This document shows positions 33,762 through 44,142 of a stretch of 63,130 nt of DNA, in pieces. Positions within the stretch are counted from its first letter, which is position 1. The number at the start of each line of letters is the position of its first letter. This DNA comes from Oscillospiraceae bacterium (lineage in GTDB: Bacteria > Bacillota > Clostridia > Monoglobales > Monoglobaceae). Position numbers and translations under genes: made by a program. The notes under the pieces were generated by a model. It searched no databases and had not been told where the DNA came from. It saw only the letters and a program-made list of their open reading frames with translations. Where the stretch lies: contig SVJR01000005.1 of assembly GCA_015068845.1 (NCBI GenBank), positions 1 through 63,130 on the forward strand, written 5' to 3'.

Positions 33762-35046
33762 ATTTTTCAACCTCATCAGAAAGATAACTTAAATCTTCGT
33801 CCCAAAGCTTTGTATTTGAAAGGATGGCTTTGACATCCGAATTCTTCATAAATTCGGTAACATCCTTATCATCATTCGTCATATCGGTTTTATAAAAATC
33901 AATAAGCTTTGCAAAAGACATCAGTAAATGAGCGGGCATTTTGCCGGTTCTCTTTATGTATTCTGTGATTGATGGCAGAACTCTTACTTTGAATTTACTA
34001 ACCGAATTAAGCGAAATTGATGCGCAAAGATGCTTAATATACGGATTACGGAATCTTTCAAAAACATTATTCGCATAATCGATGAGTTCTTCCTCCGGCA
34101 AATCAAGGGTAGGTATAATTTCATCAAAAACGCAAGCATTAACAAAGTCGAATATTTTTTTATTTTCCATACAATCTTTAACAGTTTCAACTCCCTCAAG
34201 CATTGCATAGGGAATCATAGAAGTATGCGCACCATTGAGAATTCGAACCTTTCTGGTACGATACTTTTCAAGATTATCTGTAAAAATAATATTTAAACCC
34301 GTTTTATCAAACGGAAGCTCATCGCAAATACTTTGGGGACCTTCAATAACCCATAAATGGAACAACTCACTTGTATTGAGCATATTGTCCTCATATCCCA
34401 AATCAATCTTCTCATCCTTGGGATAACCTGTCACTATTCTGTCAACCAGTGTGTTGCAAAAGATATTTTCCTCATTGACCCAAGCTTTAAAGGCATCACC
34501 CAAGTTCCAATCGTCTGCATATCTCAAAATAATTTCTCTGAGTTTTTTACCATTTTTGTCAATAAGCTCGCAAGGCAGAAAGATAAATCCCTTAAGGCCC
34601 AGGGTAAAGCGCTTATGCAGCAATATTGCCACTTTAGCCGGAAATGATTTTGGCGGAGCGTCTGTCATTTTATCCTCTTTGATATACTCGATTCCCGCCT
34701 CAGTTGTATTCGAAAAAACAAATCTAAATTCGGGATTTTCTGCAAGGGAAAGATATGAATCCCAGTCATCATAGGGCTTTACGCATCTCGAGATTACATC
34801 TATAACCTTTTTCTCAACCACCGGAACACCATCCTGCATTCCTCTCATCACATGAGTGTAAACACAATTCTGAGCGGAAAGCTTATCACAGAGACCATTT
34901 TCAATAGGTTGAACCACAGCAACACTTCCGTCAAAATCGGTTTTTTCGTTTGTTATCTGTAAAATCCAGTCCACAAATCCGCGAAGAAAACCACCTTCGC
35001 CAAACTGAATTACTTTTTCAGGTCGGTTTACTTTATTTTTTAACAT
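33748..35046 (-). CDS. uxaB: Tagaturonate reductase UxaB, 432 aa
   Basis: NADH-dependent mannitol-dehydrogenase-family enzyme reducing D-tagaturonate to D-altronate. Motifs: QFGEGGFLRGFVDWILQ (cofactor loop), VDRIVTGYPKDE and KVRILNGAHTSMIPYAMLEGVETV (catalytic Lys/Asn/His region). First gene of the operon; SD AAGGGGG. Together with the GH4 enzyme it points to galacturonate as the main substrate rather than glucuronate, as uxuA/uxuB are absent here. Confidence 0.94.
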   Translation of the reverse strand: MLKNKVNRPEKVIQFGEGGFLRGFVDWILQITNEKTDFDGSVAVVQPIENGLCDKLSAQNCVYTHVMRGMQDGVPVVEKKVIDVISRCVKPYDDWDSYLSLAENPEFRFVFSNTTEAGIEYIKEDKMTDAPPKSFPAKVAILLHKRFTLGLKGFIFLPCELIDKNGKKLREIILRYADDWNLGDAFKAWVNEENIFCNTLVDRIVTGYPKDEKIDLGYEDNMLNTSELFHLWVIEGPQSICDELPFDKTGLNIIFTDNLEKYRTRKVRILNGAHTSMIPYAMLEGVETVKDCMENKKIFDFVNACVFDEIIPTLDLPEEELIDYANNVFERFRNPYIKHLCASISLNSVSKFKVRVLPSITEYIKRTGKMPAHLLMSFAKLIDFYKTDMTNDDKDVTEFMKNSDVKAILSNTKLWDEDLSYLSDEVEKYVNK

Positions 35047-35105
35047 TTTTATTCCCCCTTTTGCTTTAATTCTACACCATTTTTATCTTTATTTCCTTGA
35101 AATTA

Positions 35106-35121
35106 TTGCCTATTTAAGCAA
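35106..35121. promoter_or_regulatory. Operator-like inverted repeat upstream of uxaB
   Basis: TTGCCTAT-TTAAGCAA is an imperfect dyad (TTGCNTAN half-sites), about 60 bp before the uxaB start and upstream of a weak -10. A LacI- or GntR-type regulator is plausible; none is encoded nearby. Confidence 0.4.
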
Positions 35122-35319
35122 AAAACAAGATTTTTTTGTTGACTTTAAAGTTTTCGCTGAATTGTAATGCTGAATTGCAATCCGAGAAGTCGCATTTGTA
35201 AAACGAAATGCGACTTTTGTAATTAAAACTCAAGTTTGTAATCTGAAAGGAAAAAATTTCAAGTGAAATAAAAGAAAGCCTACAGCACTTTTCGAATCCT
35301 AGTCCGGCAACCAATAACA

Positions 35320-35344
35320 AATGCCCACCTTACCGGTGGGCATT
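35320..35344 (-). terminator. Probable terminator of the glycogen operon
   Basis: Stem AATGCCCACC/GGTGGGCATT with a 5-nt loop; on the minus strand followed by TTGTTATT, a modest U-tract. It is the first terminator-like hairpin after glgP once the tandem repeat is passed. Confidence 0.6.
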
Positions 35345-35358
35345 GCTAACTTTGTGCA

Positions 35359-35623
35359 TTATGTGCATCTTATCAACACACAATCTTAGGACGAAGATAA
35401 AATAATGCAGAACGGACAAGCCTAACCCGAAGGGGTTACCCGACGGCGTACTTTGTGTACGCCAAGTGGTGTAGCTTGTTCGTTATGTGCATCTTATCAA
35501 CACACAACCTTAGGACGAAGATAAAATAGTGCAGAACGGACAAGCCTAACCCGAAGGGGTTACCCGACGGCGTACTTTGTGTACGCCAAGTGGTGTAGCT
35601 TGTTCGTTATGTGCATTTTATCA
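35359..35623 (-). repeat. Tandem 124-bp structured repeat (two full copies plus 17 nt)
   Basis: Copies at 35,359-35,482 and 35,483-35,606 differ at two positions; a third partial unit starts at 35,607. Each unit can fold: outer stem CGAACAAGC/GCTTGTCCG (one wobble) enclosing GGCGTAC/GTACGCC and AACCC/GGGTT hairpins. TTGATAARATGCACATAA separates the copies. It begins 6 bp after the glgP stop, so it is transcribed as 3' UTR. Confidence 0.85.
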
Positions 35624-35628
35624 ATGTC

Positions 35629-38091
35629 CTATATTTTTTCAAGGCCCCAGATGCGCTCATTATAATCCATAATCGAACGGTCACTGGAGAAGAATCCCGC
35701 CTTGGAAACATTGATAATTGCCTTTTTGTTCCAGATATCCGGCTGAGCAAAGTCTTTTGCCATTCTGTGACCTGCATCAAGATAGGATTCGAAGTCACGG
35801 AGAAGCAAATACTGGTCAGCAAAGCCGTTTCTGCCGAACACAAGCTCGTGATAGAGCTCCTGGAAGAGGTTCTGGTTCTCCTTGGTAAAGGTTCCGTCAA
35901 TAAAGCTGTCCACAATTGACTTTATAACCATATTCTGAGAATACACCTCGGAGCTTCCGGAATGACCTGTTGCATAGGTATTCAGTACTTCCTGAGACGA
36001 GAGACCGAAGATATAGATATTATCTTCGCCTACGCGTTCGGCAATCTCAACATTGGCACCGTCCATTGTACCGATAGTGAGTGCGCCGTTGAGCATCAGC
36101 TTCATATTACCCGTACCGGATGCCTCCTTGCTGGCAGTTGAAATCTGCTCGCTGAGGTTAGCTGCGGCAACTATTTTTTCGGCAATGGAAACGCTGTAGT
36201 TTTCGATAAACACTACCTTTAGGATATCCTTGGTTCTGGGGTCGTTATTAACCACATCGGCTATATTATTAATCAGCTTGATAATCAGTTTTGCTGTATG
36301 GTAGCCCGGCGCCGCCTTTGCACCGAAAATGAAGGTTTCAGGCAGCATACTTGCCTGGCTTGGATTTTCGGTTATCATTTTGTAGCGATAGATTATGTGC
36401 ATCGCCTTCATCAGCTGACGCTTGTATTCGTGAAGTCTTTTTATCTGGACATCAAACAGCGAGCTTGGGTCAACGGTTATGCCGTTATGCTCTGCAATGT
36501 AATTGCTGAGCGCAATCTTGTTGTTATGTTTAATCTTTGCAAAGCTTTCACGGAACGCTGCATCGTCTGCGAACTTACCCAAAGCATCAAGCTCTGCCGT
36601 GTTCTTTATCCAGCCGTCGCCTATCGCACCCGTAATCAGCTCGGCAAGTGCCGGATTGGCTTTAAGCAGCCATCTTCTCGGAGTTACGCCGTTGGTAACA
36701 TTCTTGAATTTTTCGGGGTATACGCTGTAGTAGTCGTGGAATGTTTCGTGCTTCAAAATCTCGGTATGGAGTGCCGCAACGCCGTTGATGCTGTGGCAGG
36801 CTGTCAGGCAGAGATTTGCCATATTGACATTGCCGTTTGAAATTACCGACATATAATCTATCTTACCATAATCGCCGCCGAATTTTGAAGCGAGAAACTC
36901 TCTTTGTCTGCGGTCGATTTCCTTAATAATCATTGCAACTCTGGGCAGCAGGGATTCCACCATTGAAACGGGCCATTTTTCAAGAGCCTCGCACATAATT
37001 GTGTGGTTTGTGTACGCAAAAATCTGCTGTGCAATTGACCACGCCTCGTCCCAGTCGAAGCCCTCCTCATCCACCATTATACGCATAAATTCGGGGATAG
37101 CAATTGTGGGGTGGGTGTCGTTAATATGAATCGGAACATACTTGGGAAGCTCGTGAAGACCGTGACCGCGACGCTTCTGCTTTGCAATAATCCACTGGAT
37201 TGTTGCCGAAACAAAGAAATACTGCTGCTTGAGTCTTAAAAGCTTACCCTCGTAGTGATTGTCCTCGGGGTAGAGTATCTGCGATACAACCTCGGCAAGT
37301 TCCTTGTCCTTAACCGCCATTGCGTAGTCGCCACGGTTGAACTCAGTCATATTGATAACCTGAGGCGACCTTGCACGCCACAGCCTAAGGGTATTGACAA
37401 GCTTGGAATCATAACCGGAAATCGGCATATCGTAGGGCTCACCGATAACGGTGTTGTAATCAATATGACGGAACTTCATTCTGCCGTCCTCGTGATACTC
37501 TTCCACACGACCGTTGTAATGAATTTCCACACTATCTTCGGGGCGATCAATCTCCCACGCATTTCCGTCCTCCAGCCACGGGTCTGGCATTTCAATCTGG
37601 TAGCCGTCCACTATTTTCTGTCTGAACAGACCGTACTCATATCTGATACCGCAACCGAATGCCGGAAGTTCCAGAGTGGACAGTGAATCCAGAAAGCACG
37701 CTGCAAGGCGGCCAAGACCGCCGTTGCCAAGACCGGCATCGTTCTCCACTTCTTCAATCTTAGACAGGTCAAGTCCCAAATCCGAGAGCGCCTCGGTGTA
37801 GAGCTTGGTTTTCATTATGTTCATTATGTTATTGCCGAGGGCTCTGCCCATAAGGAACTCGAACGAAAGGTAATAAAGTTCCTTTTTATGTCCGTTTTCC
37901 AAAAGTTCTCTCGACTTTGCCCATTCCTCCATCAGCTCATCACGAACTGTAAGGGCACAAGCCTTATATATCTGTTCGGGCGTTGCCTTTTCGACCGTTT
38001 TTGCATAATGCCGGCGAAGCTTGCCTGTAATATTGCTTTTAATTTGTTCTTTTTTTGTGTTAAACTCAATTTGTTTCTTACTTAATGCCAT
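35629..38091 (-). CDS. glgP: Glycogen/maltodextrin phosphorylase GlgP, 820 aa
   Basis: Start at ATG 38,091 (SD TGGAGG). GT35 enzyme releasing glucose-1-phosphate from alpha-1,4-glucan; PLP-dependent, with the cofactor Lys in EASGTGNMKLMLNGALTIGTMD (~660). NDTHPTIAIPEFMR, NGVTPRRWL and HEYKRQLMKAMHIIYRYK are family motifs. Last gene of glgBCDAP, 25 bp after glgA. Allows mobilisation of stored glycogen. Confidence 0.96.
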   Translation of the reverse strand: MALSKKQIEFNTKKEQIKSNITGKLRRHYAKTVEKATPEQIYKACALTVRDELMEEWAKSRELLENGHKKELYYLSFEFLMGRALGNNIMNIMKTKLYTEALSDLGLDLSKIEEVENDAGLGNGGLGRLAACFLDSLSTLELPAFGCGIRYEYGLFRQKIVDGYQIEMPDPWLEDGNAWEIDRPEDSVEIHYNGRVEEYHEDGRMKFRHIDYNTVIGEPYDMPISGYDSKLVNTLRLWRARSPQVINMTEFNRGDYAMAVKDKELAEVVSQILYPEDNHYEGKLLRLKQQYFFVSATIQWIIAKQKRRGHGLHELPKYVPIHINDTHPTIAIPEFMRIMVDEEGFDWDEAWSIAQQIFAYTNHTIMCEALEKWPVSMVESLLPRVAMIIKEIDRRQREFLASKFGGDYGKIDYMSVISNGNVNMANLCLTACHSINGVAALHTEILKHETFHDYYSVYPEKFKNVTNGVTPRRWLLKANPALAELITGAIGDGWIKNTAELDALGKFADDAAFRESFAKIKHNNKIALSNYIAEHNGITVDPSSLFDVQIKRLHEYKRQLMKAMHIIYRYKMITENPSQASMLPETFIFGAKAAPGYHTAKLIIKLINNIADVVNNDPRTKDILKVVFIENYSVSIAEKIVAAANLSEQISTASKEASGTGNMKLMLNGALTIGTMDGANVEIAERVGEDNIYIFGLSSQEVLNTYATGHSGSSEVYSQNMVIKSIVDSFIDGTFTKENQNLFQELYHELVFGRNGFADQYLLLRDFESYLDAGHRMAKDFAQPDIWNKKAIINVSKAGFFSSDRSIMDYNERIWGLEKI

Positions 38092-38116
38092 TTTGTCCTC
38101 CAAAAAAGTCCTTTCT

Positions 38117-39538
38117 TTAACTATATAAATTTTCATACTCCTTGGCAGATTCTGCCCATGAGAAATCCTCTTTCATTGCATTCTTCACAAGTTTTTTCCA
38201 TACTGTCTTATCTGCAAAGAAGCCAAGTGCACGCCTGATTGTGTATAGCATATCGTGAGCCTCTGCCGGATAAAAACTAAAGCCGTTGCCCTCACCGGTA
38301 AATTCGTTATATGGCTTTACGGTGTCCTTAAGGCCACCGGTCTCTCTGACAATCGGGATTGTTCCGTAAGACATAGCGATAATCTGGCCGAGACCGCAAG
38401 GCTCGAAAAGCGACGGCATCAGGAACATATCGCACGCCGCATAGATTTTATGCGCCATCTCGTTGCTGAAGGTTATGTTTGCTGAAACCTTACCACTGTT
38501 ACACCACGCATTGTGGCGGAACATATTCTCGTATTTTTCCTCTCCGGTGCCCAGAATTACAAACTGAATGTCCATTTCCATAAGCGCACCCATTGCATCG
38601 GCAATTATATCCAGTCCCTTCTGGTCTACAAGCCTTGAGACAAGACCTATCATTGCCTTATCACCGTCAACCGGGAGACCCAGCTCGGTTTGCAGGGCAA
38701 TTTTATTCTTTCTCTTACCCTCAATACAATCACGAAGGCCATAGGTACACGCAATATAGGGGTCGGTTTTGGGATTATATTCGTCATAGTCAATACCGTT
38801 CAGGATGCCGAAAAGCGAATTGTCACGAGCACTCAGCAGTCCGTCAAGGCCCTCGCCGCCGAGCGGAGTTTTTATCTCGCCTGCATAGGTCGGGCTTACG
38901 GTTGTGACAGTGTCAGAATACACAATGCCCGCCTTCAAAAGGTTGGCACAGCCGTGGAATTCCAGCTTGTCATCGGTAAAGTACGAATCGTCCAGCGAGA
39001 AGAAATCCTTTACCGCATCAACGGAATATATACCCTGATATTTAAGATTGTGAATAGTAAATACCGTTTTAATTCCCTGATAAAACTCATTTTGCTGATA
39101 ATATGCCTTGAGAATAACCGGAACCATACCGGTCTGCCAATCGTGACAATGGATTACATCTGGGCGGAAATTTATCCTTGTTAAAACCTCAAGTGCCGCC
39201 TTGTCGAAAAACGCAAAGCGTTCCAAATCGTCCCAACGGTAGAGAGACTTATCGCCGAAATAATACTCGTTATCAATAAAATAGTATGTTACGCCCTTTT
39301 TCACAAGTGAAAATACGCCGCAGTACTTGTTGCGCCAGCCCAAAGGCACATACATATAGAACTCAAACTTCATTTCCGAAACAAACCCTTCGGCTATTGC
39401 TCCGTACTTGGGCATAATAACCCTCACATCGTGGCCTAATCTCGCCAATGCCTGAGGCAGTGCACCCAAAACATCACCCAGTCCGCCGCTTTTGGCATAG
39501 GGTGCCGCTTCTGAGGTCAGCATCAAAATATTACTCAT
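38117..39538 (-). CDS. glgA: Glycogen synthase GlgA, 473 aa
   Basis: GT5 ADP-glucose glucosyltransferase. Start at ATG 39,538 (MSNILMLTSEAAPYAKSGGLGDV, with the ADP-glucose-binding KSGGL). Also HCHDWQTGMVP, SRLVDQKGLDII, and C-terminal SLFEPCGLGQIIAMSYGTIPIVRETGGL with the conserved E..G region. SD AAAGGAAG, 12 nt away. Lies 78 bp after glgD. Confidence 0.96.
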   Translation of the reverse strand: MSNILMLTSEAAPYAKSGGLGDVLGALPQALARLGHDVRVIMPKYGAIAEGFVSEMKFEFYMYVPLGWRNKYCGVFSLVKKGVTYYFIDNEYYFGDKSLYRWDDLERFAFFDKAALEVLTRINFRPDVIHCHDWQTGMVPVILKAYYQQNEFYQGIKTVFTIHNLKYQGIYSVDAVKDFFSLDDSYFTDDKLEFHGCANLLKAGIVYSDTVTTVSPTYAGEIKTPLGGEGLDGLLSARDNSLFGILNGIDYDEYNPKTDPYIACTYGLRDCIEGKRKNKIALQTELGLPVDGDKAMIGLVSRLVDQKGLDIIADAMGALMEMDIQFVILGTGEEKYENMFRHNAWCNSGKVSANITFSNEMAHKIYAACDMFLMPSLFEPCGLGQIIAMSYGTIPIVRETGGLKDTVKPYNEFTGEGNGFSFYPAEAHDMLYTIRRALGFFADKTVWKKLVKNAMKEDFSWAESAKEYENLYS

Positions 39539-39616
39539 TTTGTCTGCACTTCCTTTCATTTTTACAATTTAAACGCAAACCGGGCATCAAGCAATGCCCG
39601 ATTTGCTCAAATATTT

Positions 39617-40750
39617 TTATACTATTGTTCTCTTGCCTATACAAAGCGGATAGGTTGTCTGTCCTACCAGTTTTTTGCCGTTGCAGAGGATAACCTCTTT
39701 GTCAAAAATCGCATTCTCAACCCAGCAATCGTCCATTATCCTCGAATTTTGCATTACAATTGAATTCTTTACAACAGAGTTCTTGCCAATCTTAACGCCA
39801 CGGAAGATAATACTATTTTCAACCGTTCCTTCAATGCAGCAACCGTCTGCCACAAAGGAATTCTTAACCTCGGCATCACGACCGTACTTGGTGGGAACGC
39901 TGTCCTTCACCTTGGTATGGATACTACGGGTTTCATCTACGCCGAAAACCTCGTGTCGAACCCCGCTGTCTAAAAGCTCCAGATTGAACTGGTAAAAGGA
40001 TTTGATACTGTCAATCTTTTTACGGTAGCCGTCAAATTTATAGCCAAAAATTCTGCGCTTATCCACATTTGCAAGCAGTATATCTCTTGAGATTGAATGT
40101 CTATCATGAGAGAGACATTCGCCCACCAAATCAATGAGGAAGTCCTTTTTGATAAAGAATATATGCATATACGAAAGCTTGGAGTTTTGTTTTTTGGGGT
40201 ACACCTGAATGTCGGTTACCCTGCCGTCGTCCTCACATTCGAGCATTATGTGCTTGCCGAGTTCCTTCGGAGTAAGCTCCCCTACCTCGGTGCATACAAC
40301 CGTTATGTCCGCCTCTTTTTCAAAGTGGAATTTAATTACCTCGTCGAAATCTATATTGCAGATGGTGTTGCAATCACTGAGCATTACATATTCCTGACGG
40401 CTGCGTTGGAGATAACTCATTGCCGAGTCAATAAAATCAACGCCCTCGGTAGGTCTGGTTGCAAACTCAAGCCCCTCCGGCGGTGAAAGGATAAACAGAC
40501 CATTCTGCTTTCTTGCCATATCCCATGCCTTACCACTGCCCAGATGATCGCTGAGCGAGCGGTGCTTGTAGCCGGTGGTGATTCCCACATTTACTATTCC
40601 GGAGTTTACCATATTTGATAACATAAAGTCTATAATACGGTATCTGCCGCCCACGGGGACTGCCGCAAGGGAACGAACCTTCATAAGCTCGCCTAAGTTA
40701 ACCTCCGGATTACCCGAAAAAATCAAACCCATTGTATTGTTGTTTTCCAT
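39617..40750 (-). CDS. glgD: GlgD, non-catalytic/regulatory ADP-glucose pyrophosphorylase subunit, 377 aa
   Basis: Homologue of GlgC with a degenerate nucleotide loop (FSGNPEVNLGELMKVRSLAAVPVGGRYRIIDFMLSN instead of GGxGxRL), as in clostridial and bacillar GlgD, which forms an active heteromer with GlgC. C-terminal left-handed beta-helix repeats (VENSIIFRGVKIGKNSVVKNSIV) are present. 24 bp after glgC. Confidence 0.93.
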   Translation of the reverse strand: MENNNTMGLIFSGNPEVNLGELMKVRSLAAVPVGGRYRIIDFMLSNMVNSGIVNVGITTGYKHRSLSDHLGSGKAWDMARKQNGLFILSPPEGLEFATRPTEGVDFIDSAMSYLQRSRQEYVMLSDCNTICNIDFDEVIKFHFEKEADITVVCTEVGELTPKELGKHIMLECEDDGRVTDIQVYPKKQNSKLSYMHIFFIKKDFLIDLVGECLSHDRHSISRDILLANVDKRRIFGYKFDGYRKKIDSIKSFYQFNLELLDSGVRHEVFGVDETRSIHTKVKDSVPTKYGRDAEVKNSFVADGCCIEGTVENSIIFRGVKIGKNSVVKNSIVMQNSRIMDDCWVENAIFDKEVILCNGKKLVGQTTYPLCIGKRTIV

Positions 40751-40774
40751 AACTTATTCCTCCATTCCCCTCAC

Positions 40775-41998
40775 TCAGGCATTTACTGTTTCTGTAACCA
40801 TTGAACACGCGCCGATTTTAACACCATCGGCAACCGAAATTTCCGGTGCGATAAGGGTTATGCCGTCCGAACAGATTTTTGTGTTCAAAAAGTCGTTAAC
40901 TGCATCTTCGCCCATTGCGCCGATTTCTGCTTTCTCGCCGATTACAGAATTACTGCCAATCATTGCCTTGGTCACAACTGCGCCCTTTTTGATATGGGCA
41001 CAGGGGAAAATTACCGAGTCGCGGATAACTGCGCCTTCTTCAACCGTTACGCCCTCGAATATAACCGAGTTCTGAACATCGCCCATAATTTCACAACCCT
41101 CAGTAATATAACAATTCTTAACCCGTGATTCAGGGGAGAGGTAGTGGGGCGGCATTGCGGGGTTACGGCTGAAAATTCGCCAGTTTTCGTCGTCCAGAAG
41201 GTAGCCCGGGTTATCGGAGAGCAGGTTCATATTTGCTTCCCACAGGCTCTGGATTGTTCCCACATCCTTCCAGTAACCGTCAAATCTGTATGCAAGCATT
41301 TTGTTGCCGTCCGCAAGCATTTGCGGGATTATGTTTTTACCGAAGTCGTTGTCGGAATCCGGGTCGTTTTCGTCATTTATAAGATACTCCCTCAGTTGCT
41401 TCCAGTTAAAAACATACACACCCATTGATGCGAGGTTGCTTTTGGGATTCGCCGGTTTTTCCTCGAACTCCACAATATTCATATCCTCGTCGGTATTCAT
41501 TATACCAAACCGCGAAGCCTCGTCCCACGGCACTTCAATTACCGCAATGGTTGCCACCGCGTTTGCCTTTTTGTGGGCTTTAATCATTTTAGAGTAGTCC
41601 ATTTTGTAGATATGGTCACCCGAAAGAATAACCACATACTCCGGGTCGAACCGGCTGATGAAGCTGATGTTCTGATAAATTGCGTTTGCTGTACCCTTGT
41701 ACCATTCGCCCTTCTCGGCCGAAACATAAGGTGGCAGAACATAAACGCCGCCGTCGTTGCGGTCAAGGTCCCACGGCTGACCGTTACCTATATAGGTGTT
41801 GAGTTCAAGGGGCTGATACTGCGTAAGAACCCCCACCGTAGTGATTCCCGAATGCGTACAGTTACTGAGAGGAAAGTCGATTATACGGTACTTACCGCCA
41901 AAGGGCACCGCAGGCTTTGCAACATCCTTTGTCAGGATGCCAAGACGGCTTCCCTGTCCTCCTGCAAGTATCATTGCAACACATTCTTTTGATTTCAT
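40775..41998 (-). CDS. glgC: Glucose-1-phosphate adenylyltransferase GlgC, 407 aa
   Basis: Makes ADP-glucose, the committed step of glycogen synthesis. Start at ATG 41,998 (SD GGAGG). Intact [37 protein letters not shown], sugar-binding [26 protein letters not shown], and C-terminal beta-helix. Second gene of the operon. Confidence 0.96.
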   Translation of the reverse strand: MKSKECVAMILAGGQGSRLGILTKDVAKPAVPFGGKYRIIDFPLSNCTHSGITTVGVLTQYQPLELNTYIGNGQPWDLDRNDGGVYVLPPYVSAEKGEWYKGTANAIYQNISFISRFDPEYVVILSGDHIYKMDYSKMIKAHKKANAVATIAVIEVPWDEASRFGIMNTDEDMNIVEFEEKPANPKSNLASMGVYVFNWKQLREYLINDENDPDSDNDFGKNIIPQMLADGNKMLAYRFDGYWKDVGTIQSLWEANMNLLSDNPGYLLDDENWRIFSRNPAMPPHYLSPESRVKNCYITEGCEIMGDVQNSVIFEGVTVEEGAVIRDSVIFPCAHIKKGAVVTKAMIGSNSVIGEKAEIGAMGEDAVNDFLNTKICSDGITLIAPEISVADGVKIGACSMVTETVNA

Positions 41999-42035
41999 AG
42001 CTGAAAACCTCCGTTCATATATCAAAAGCTGAATT

Positions 42036-43955
42036 TTACTCTTTTTCAGTCTTTATTTTGGGCTTCTTTTTTATATACATTGCTGAAAGCTCGGGTAAAT
42101 CAACAGTAATACTGTACCTTAGCCTTCCGTTCTTCTTTTTCTTTGCTCGATGCGGCACTTTTTCAAAGCCTTCACCGCCGTAATCCTTGTCTTCTGTACA
42201 AAGCACAACCTCGTATTCGCCGGCAGCGGGCACCTCCACCTCATAGTTCTTGTGGGCCTGTGCAGCAAAGTTCGCCACTACAATGGTTTTATCGCGTTTA
42301 CTTTTACTTTGCCTTATAAACGACAAAACACTATGTTCGCCGTCCTCGGCGTTTATCCATTCAAAACCGCTCCAGTCGGAATCGTTTTCGTGCATTGATT
42401 TATTTGCTTTATAGTATCCGTTCAGTGCCTTCACAAAACCTTGCACCCCGCGGTGAGTTTCGTAGTCTAGCAGACTCCACTCTAAGCCTTCGGCAAACCG
42501 CCACTCGATGAACTGAGCAATTTCACCGCCCATAAACAGCAGTTTTTTACCCGGATGCGCGTACATATATGCATACAAAAGCTTGAGGCTTTTAAACTTC
42601 TGCTCGTAGGTTCCGTACATCTTGTTTATCAATGAGCCCTTGCCGTGAACCACCTCGTCGTGCGATAGTGGCAGAATATAGTTTTCGGAAAAGGCATACA
42701 TCATCGAAAATGTAAGCATATTGTGGTTGGAGCCGCGGAAGTACGGGTCCATCCCCATATACCTTAAAATATCGTTCATCCAACCCATATTCCACTTAAA
42801 GTTGAAGCCAAGACCGCCCTCGTGCACCGGCATCGTAACGCCGCCCCAGGCAGTTGATTCCTCGGCAATCATCAGGACATTCGGGTATCTTTTGAAGATT
42901 TCAGTATTTAACTTTTGCAAAAACTCTATTGCCGCAATATTCTCCTTACCGCCGTATTTATTGGGAATCCATTCGCCGTCGCGGCGGTTATAGTCAAGAT
43001 AAAGCATACTGGAAACCGCATCCACGCGGAGACCGTCAATATGATATTCGCTGAGCCAGAATAACGCATTTGAAATAAGGAACGAGTGTACCTCGTACTT
43101 TTCCCAGTTGAACACCAGCGTTCCCCACTCCTTATGCTCGCCAAGTCTTGTGTCCGGGTGTTCGTAAAGACAAGAGCCGTCAAACCTTGCAAGTCCGTGT
43201 GCGTCTCTGGGGAAGTGTGCCGGAACCCAGTCCATTATCACACCAATCCCTGCGCCGTGGCATTTGTCAATAAACGCCTTGAGCTCTGCCGGCTTGCCAT
43301 AGCGGCTGTTTGCCGAAAAGTATCCGCCCACCTGATACCCCCATGAACCGTCAAAGGGGTATTCGCATATAGGCATAAGCTCGATATGGGTATAGCCCAT
43401 ATCCTTTATATACGGAATAAGACTTTCCGCCATCTCGGAATATGTGAAAAAGCTGCCGTCCGAATGCTGCTTCCACGAGCCGAAGTGCATCTCATAGATG
43501 TTGACCGGCTTGTCATAAGGCATTGTTGTTGTCCGCTTTTTCAACCAGTTTGAATCCTTCCAGTTGTAATCCATATCCGCTGTGACAGATGCAGTGGCCG
43601 GTCTGACCTCACTTTCAAAGGCAAAGGGGTCTGCCTTGAGAATGATTTCACCTCGAACAGTTTCAATGCTGTACTTATACTTTTCTCTCGGACAGATACC
43701 CTCAACAAATACCGTCCAGATACCTGTTTCGGGATAAAATTTCATACGGTCTGCGTTTCTGTCCCAGCCATTTTTGTCGCATACTACCGAAACAGACACA
43801 GCACTCGGTGCCCACACAGCAAAGCTGTAACCGCCCTCTGCCGGATGCGCACCCAATATATTGTAACACTGAAAGTTCTTTCCCTCATTAAAGAGAAACA
43901 TCAGCTCGTTTGAAATTTCTGCATTATTATATCTTCTGTTGCTGATTTCTCCCAT
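42036..43955 (-). CDS. glgB: 1,4-alpha-glucan branching enzyme GlgB, 639 aa
   Basis: GH13 branching enzyme: N-terminal CBM48 (~30-120), [16 protein letters not shown], nucleophile Asp in [15 protein letters not shown], acid Glu in [13 protein letters not shown], and [11 protein letters not shown]. Single N-terminal domain form, of expected length. First gene of the glycogen operon; SD AAAGGAAAGG. C-terminal [12 protein letters not shown] is typical. Confidence 0.96.
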   Translation of the reverse strand: MGEISNRRYNNAEISNELMFLFNEGKNFQCYNILGAHPAEGGYSFAVWAPSAVSVSVVCDKNGWDRNADRMKFYPETGIWTVFVEGICPREKYKYSIETVRGEIILKADPFAFESEVRPATASVTADMDYNWKDSNWLKKRTTTMPYDKPVNIYEMHFGSWKQHSDGSFFTYSEMAESLIPYIKDMGYTHIELMPICEYPFDGSWGYQVGGYFSANSRYGKPAELKAFIDKCHGAGIGVIMDWVPAHFPRDAHGLARFDGSCLYEHPDTRLGEHKEWGTLVFNWEKYEVHSFLISNALFWLSEYHIDGLRVDAVSSMLYLDYNRRDGEWIPNKYGGKENIAAIEFLQKLNTEIFKRYPNVLMIAEESTAWGGVTMPVHEGGLGFNFKWNMGWMNDILRYMGMDPYFRGSNHNMLTFSMMYAFSENYILPLSHDEVVHGKGSLINKMYGTYEQKFKSLKLLYAYMYAHPGKKLLFMGGEIAQFIEWRFAEGLEWSLLDYETHRGVQGFVKALNGYYKANKSMHENDSDWSGFEWINAEDGEHSVLSFIRQSKSKRDKTIVVANFAAQAHKNYEVEVPAAGEYEVVLCTEDKDYGGEGFEKVPHRAKKKKNGRLRYSITVDLPELSAMYIKKKPKIKTEKE

Positions 43956-43977
43956 TTTTTCCTTTCCTTTCCATTGT

Positions 43978-44072
43978 TTTTGTAAGAATTTTTCAAAAAT
44001 TCCTACAAAATCCAGTTAATTTCCGTACAATATTAACAATTTTATTTTAGCACAATAAAGTGTTTTTGTCTA
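43978..44072 (-). promoter_or_regulatory. Promoter and leader hairpin of the glycogen operon
   Basis: Minus: -35 TAGACA (44,067-44,072), 17-bp spacer, -10 TAAAAT (44,044-44,049). The leader carries a 15-bp hairpin (TTTTGTAGGAATTTT / AAAATTCTTACAAAA, 43,978-44,011) ending just before the glgB SD, which could influence translation or mRNA stability. Confidence 0.7.
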
Positions 44073-44142
44073 TGTATATTTTGCATAAACTTTTTTCTAA
44101 TTTTTTTCTTAAATGGCTATATTTAGAGCCTTTTTGCGGTGA

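Larger units (their letters stand above)
35047..35628. other. 582-bp intergenic region between uxaB and glgP
   Basis: Contains a weak minus promoter for uxaB (-10 TAGAAT near 35,071), the inverted repeat TTGCCTATTTAAGCAA (35,106-35,121, operator-like), a hairpin at 35,187-35,216 (AAGTCGCATTT stem), a short sequence like a tRNA 3' end (TTCGAATCC...CCGGCAACCA, 35,291-35,313), the hairpin at 35,320-35,344, and the tandem 124-bp repeat. Confidence 0.7.

Noticed and set aside
35359-35623. CRISPR array
   Set aside because: Only two long units in direct tandem with no unique spacers and no cas genes.
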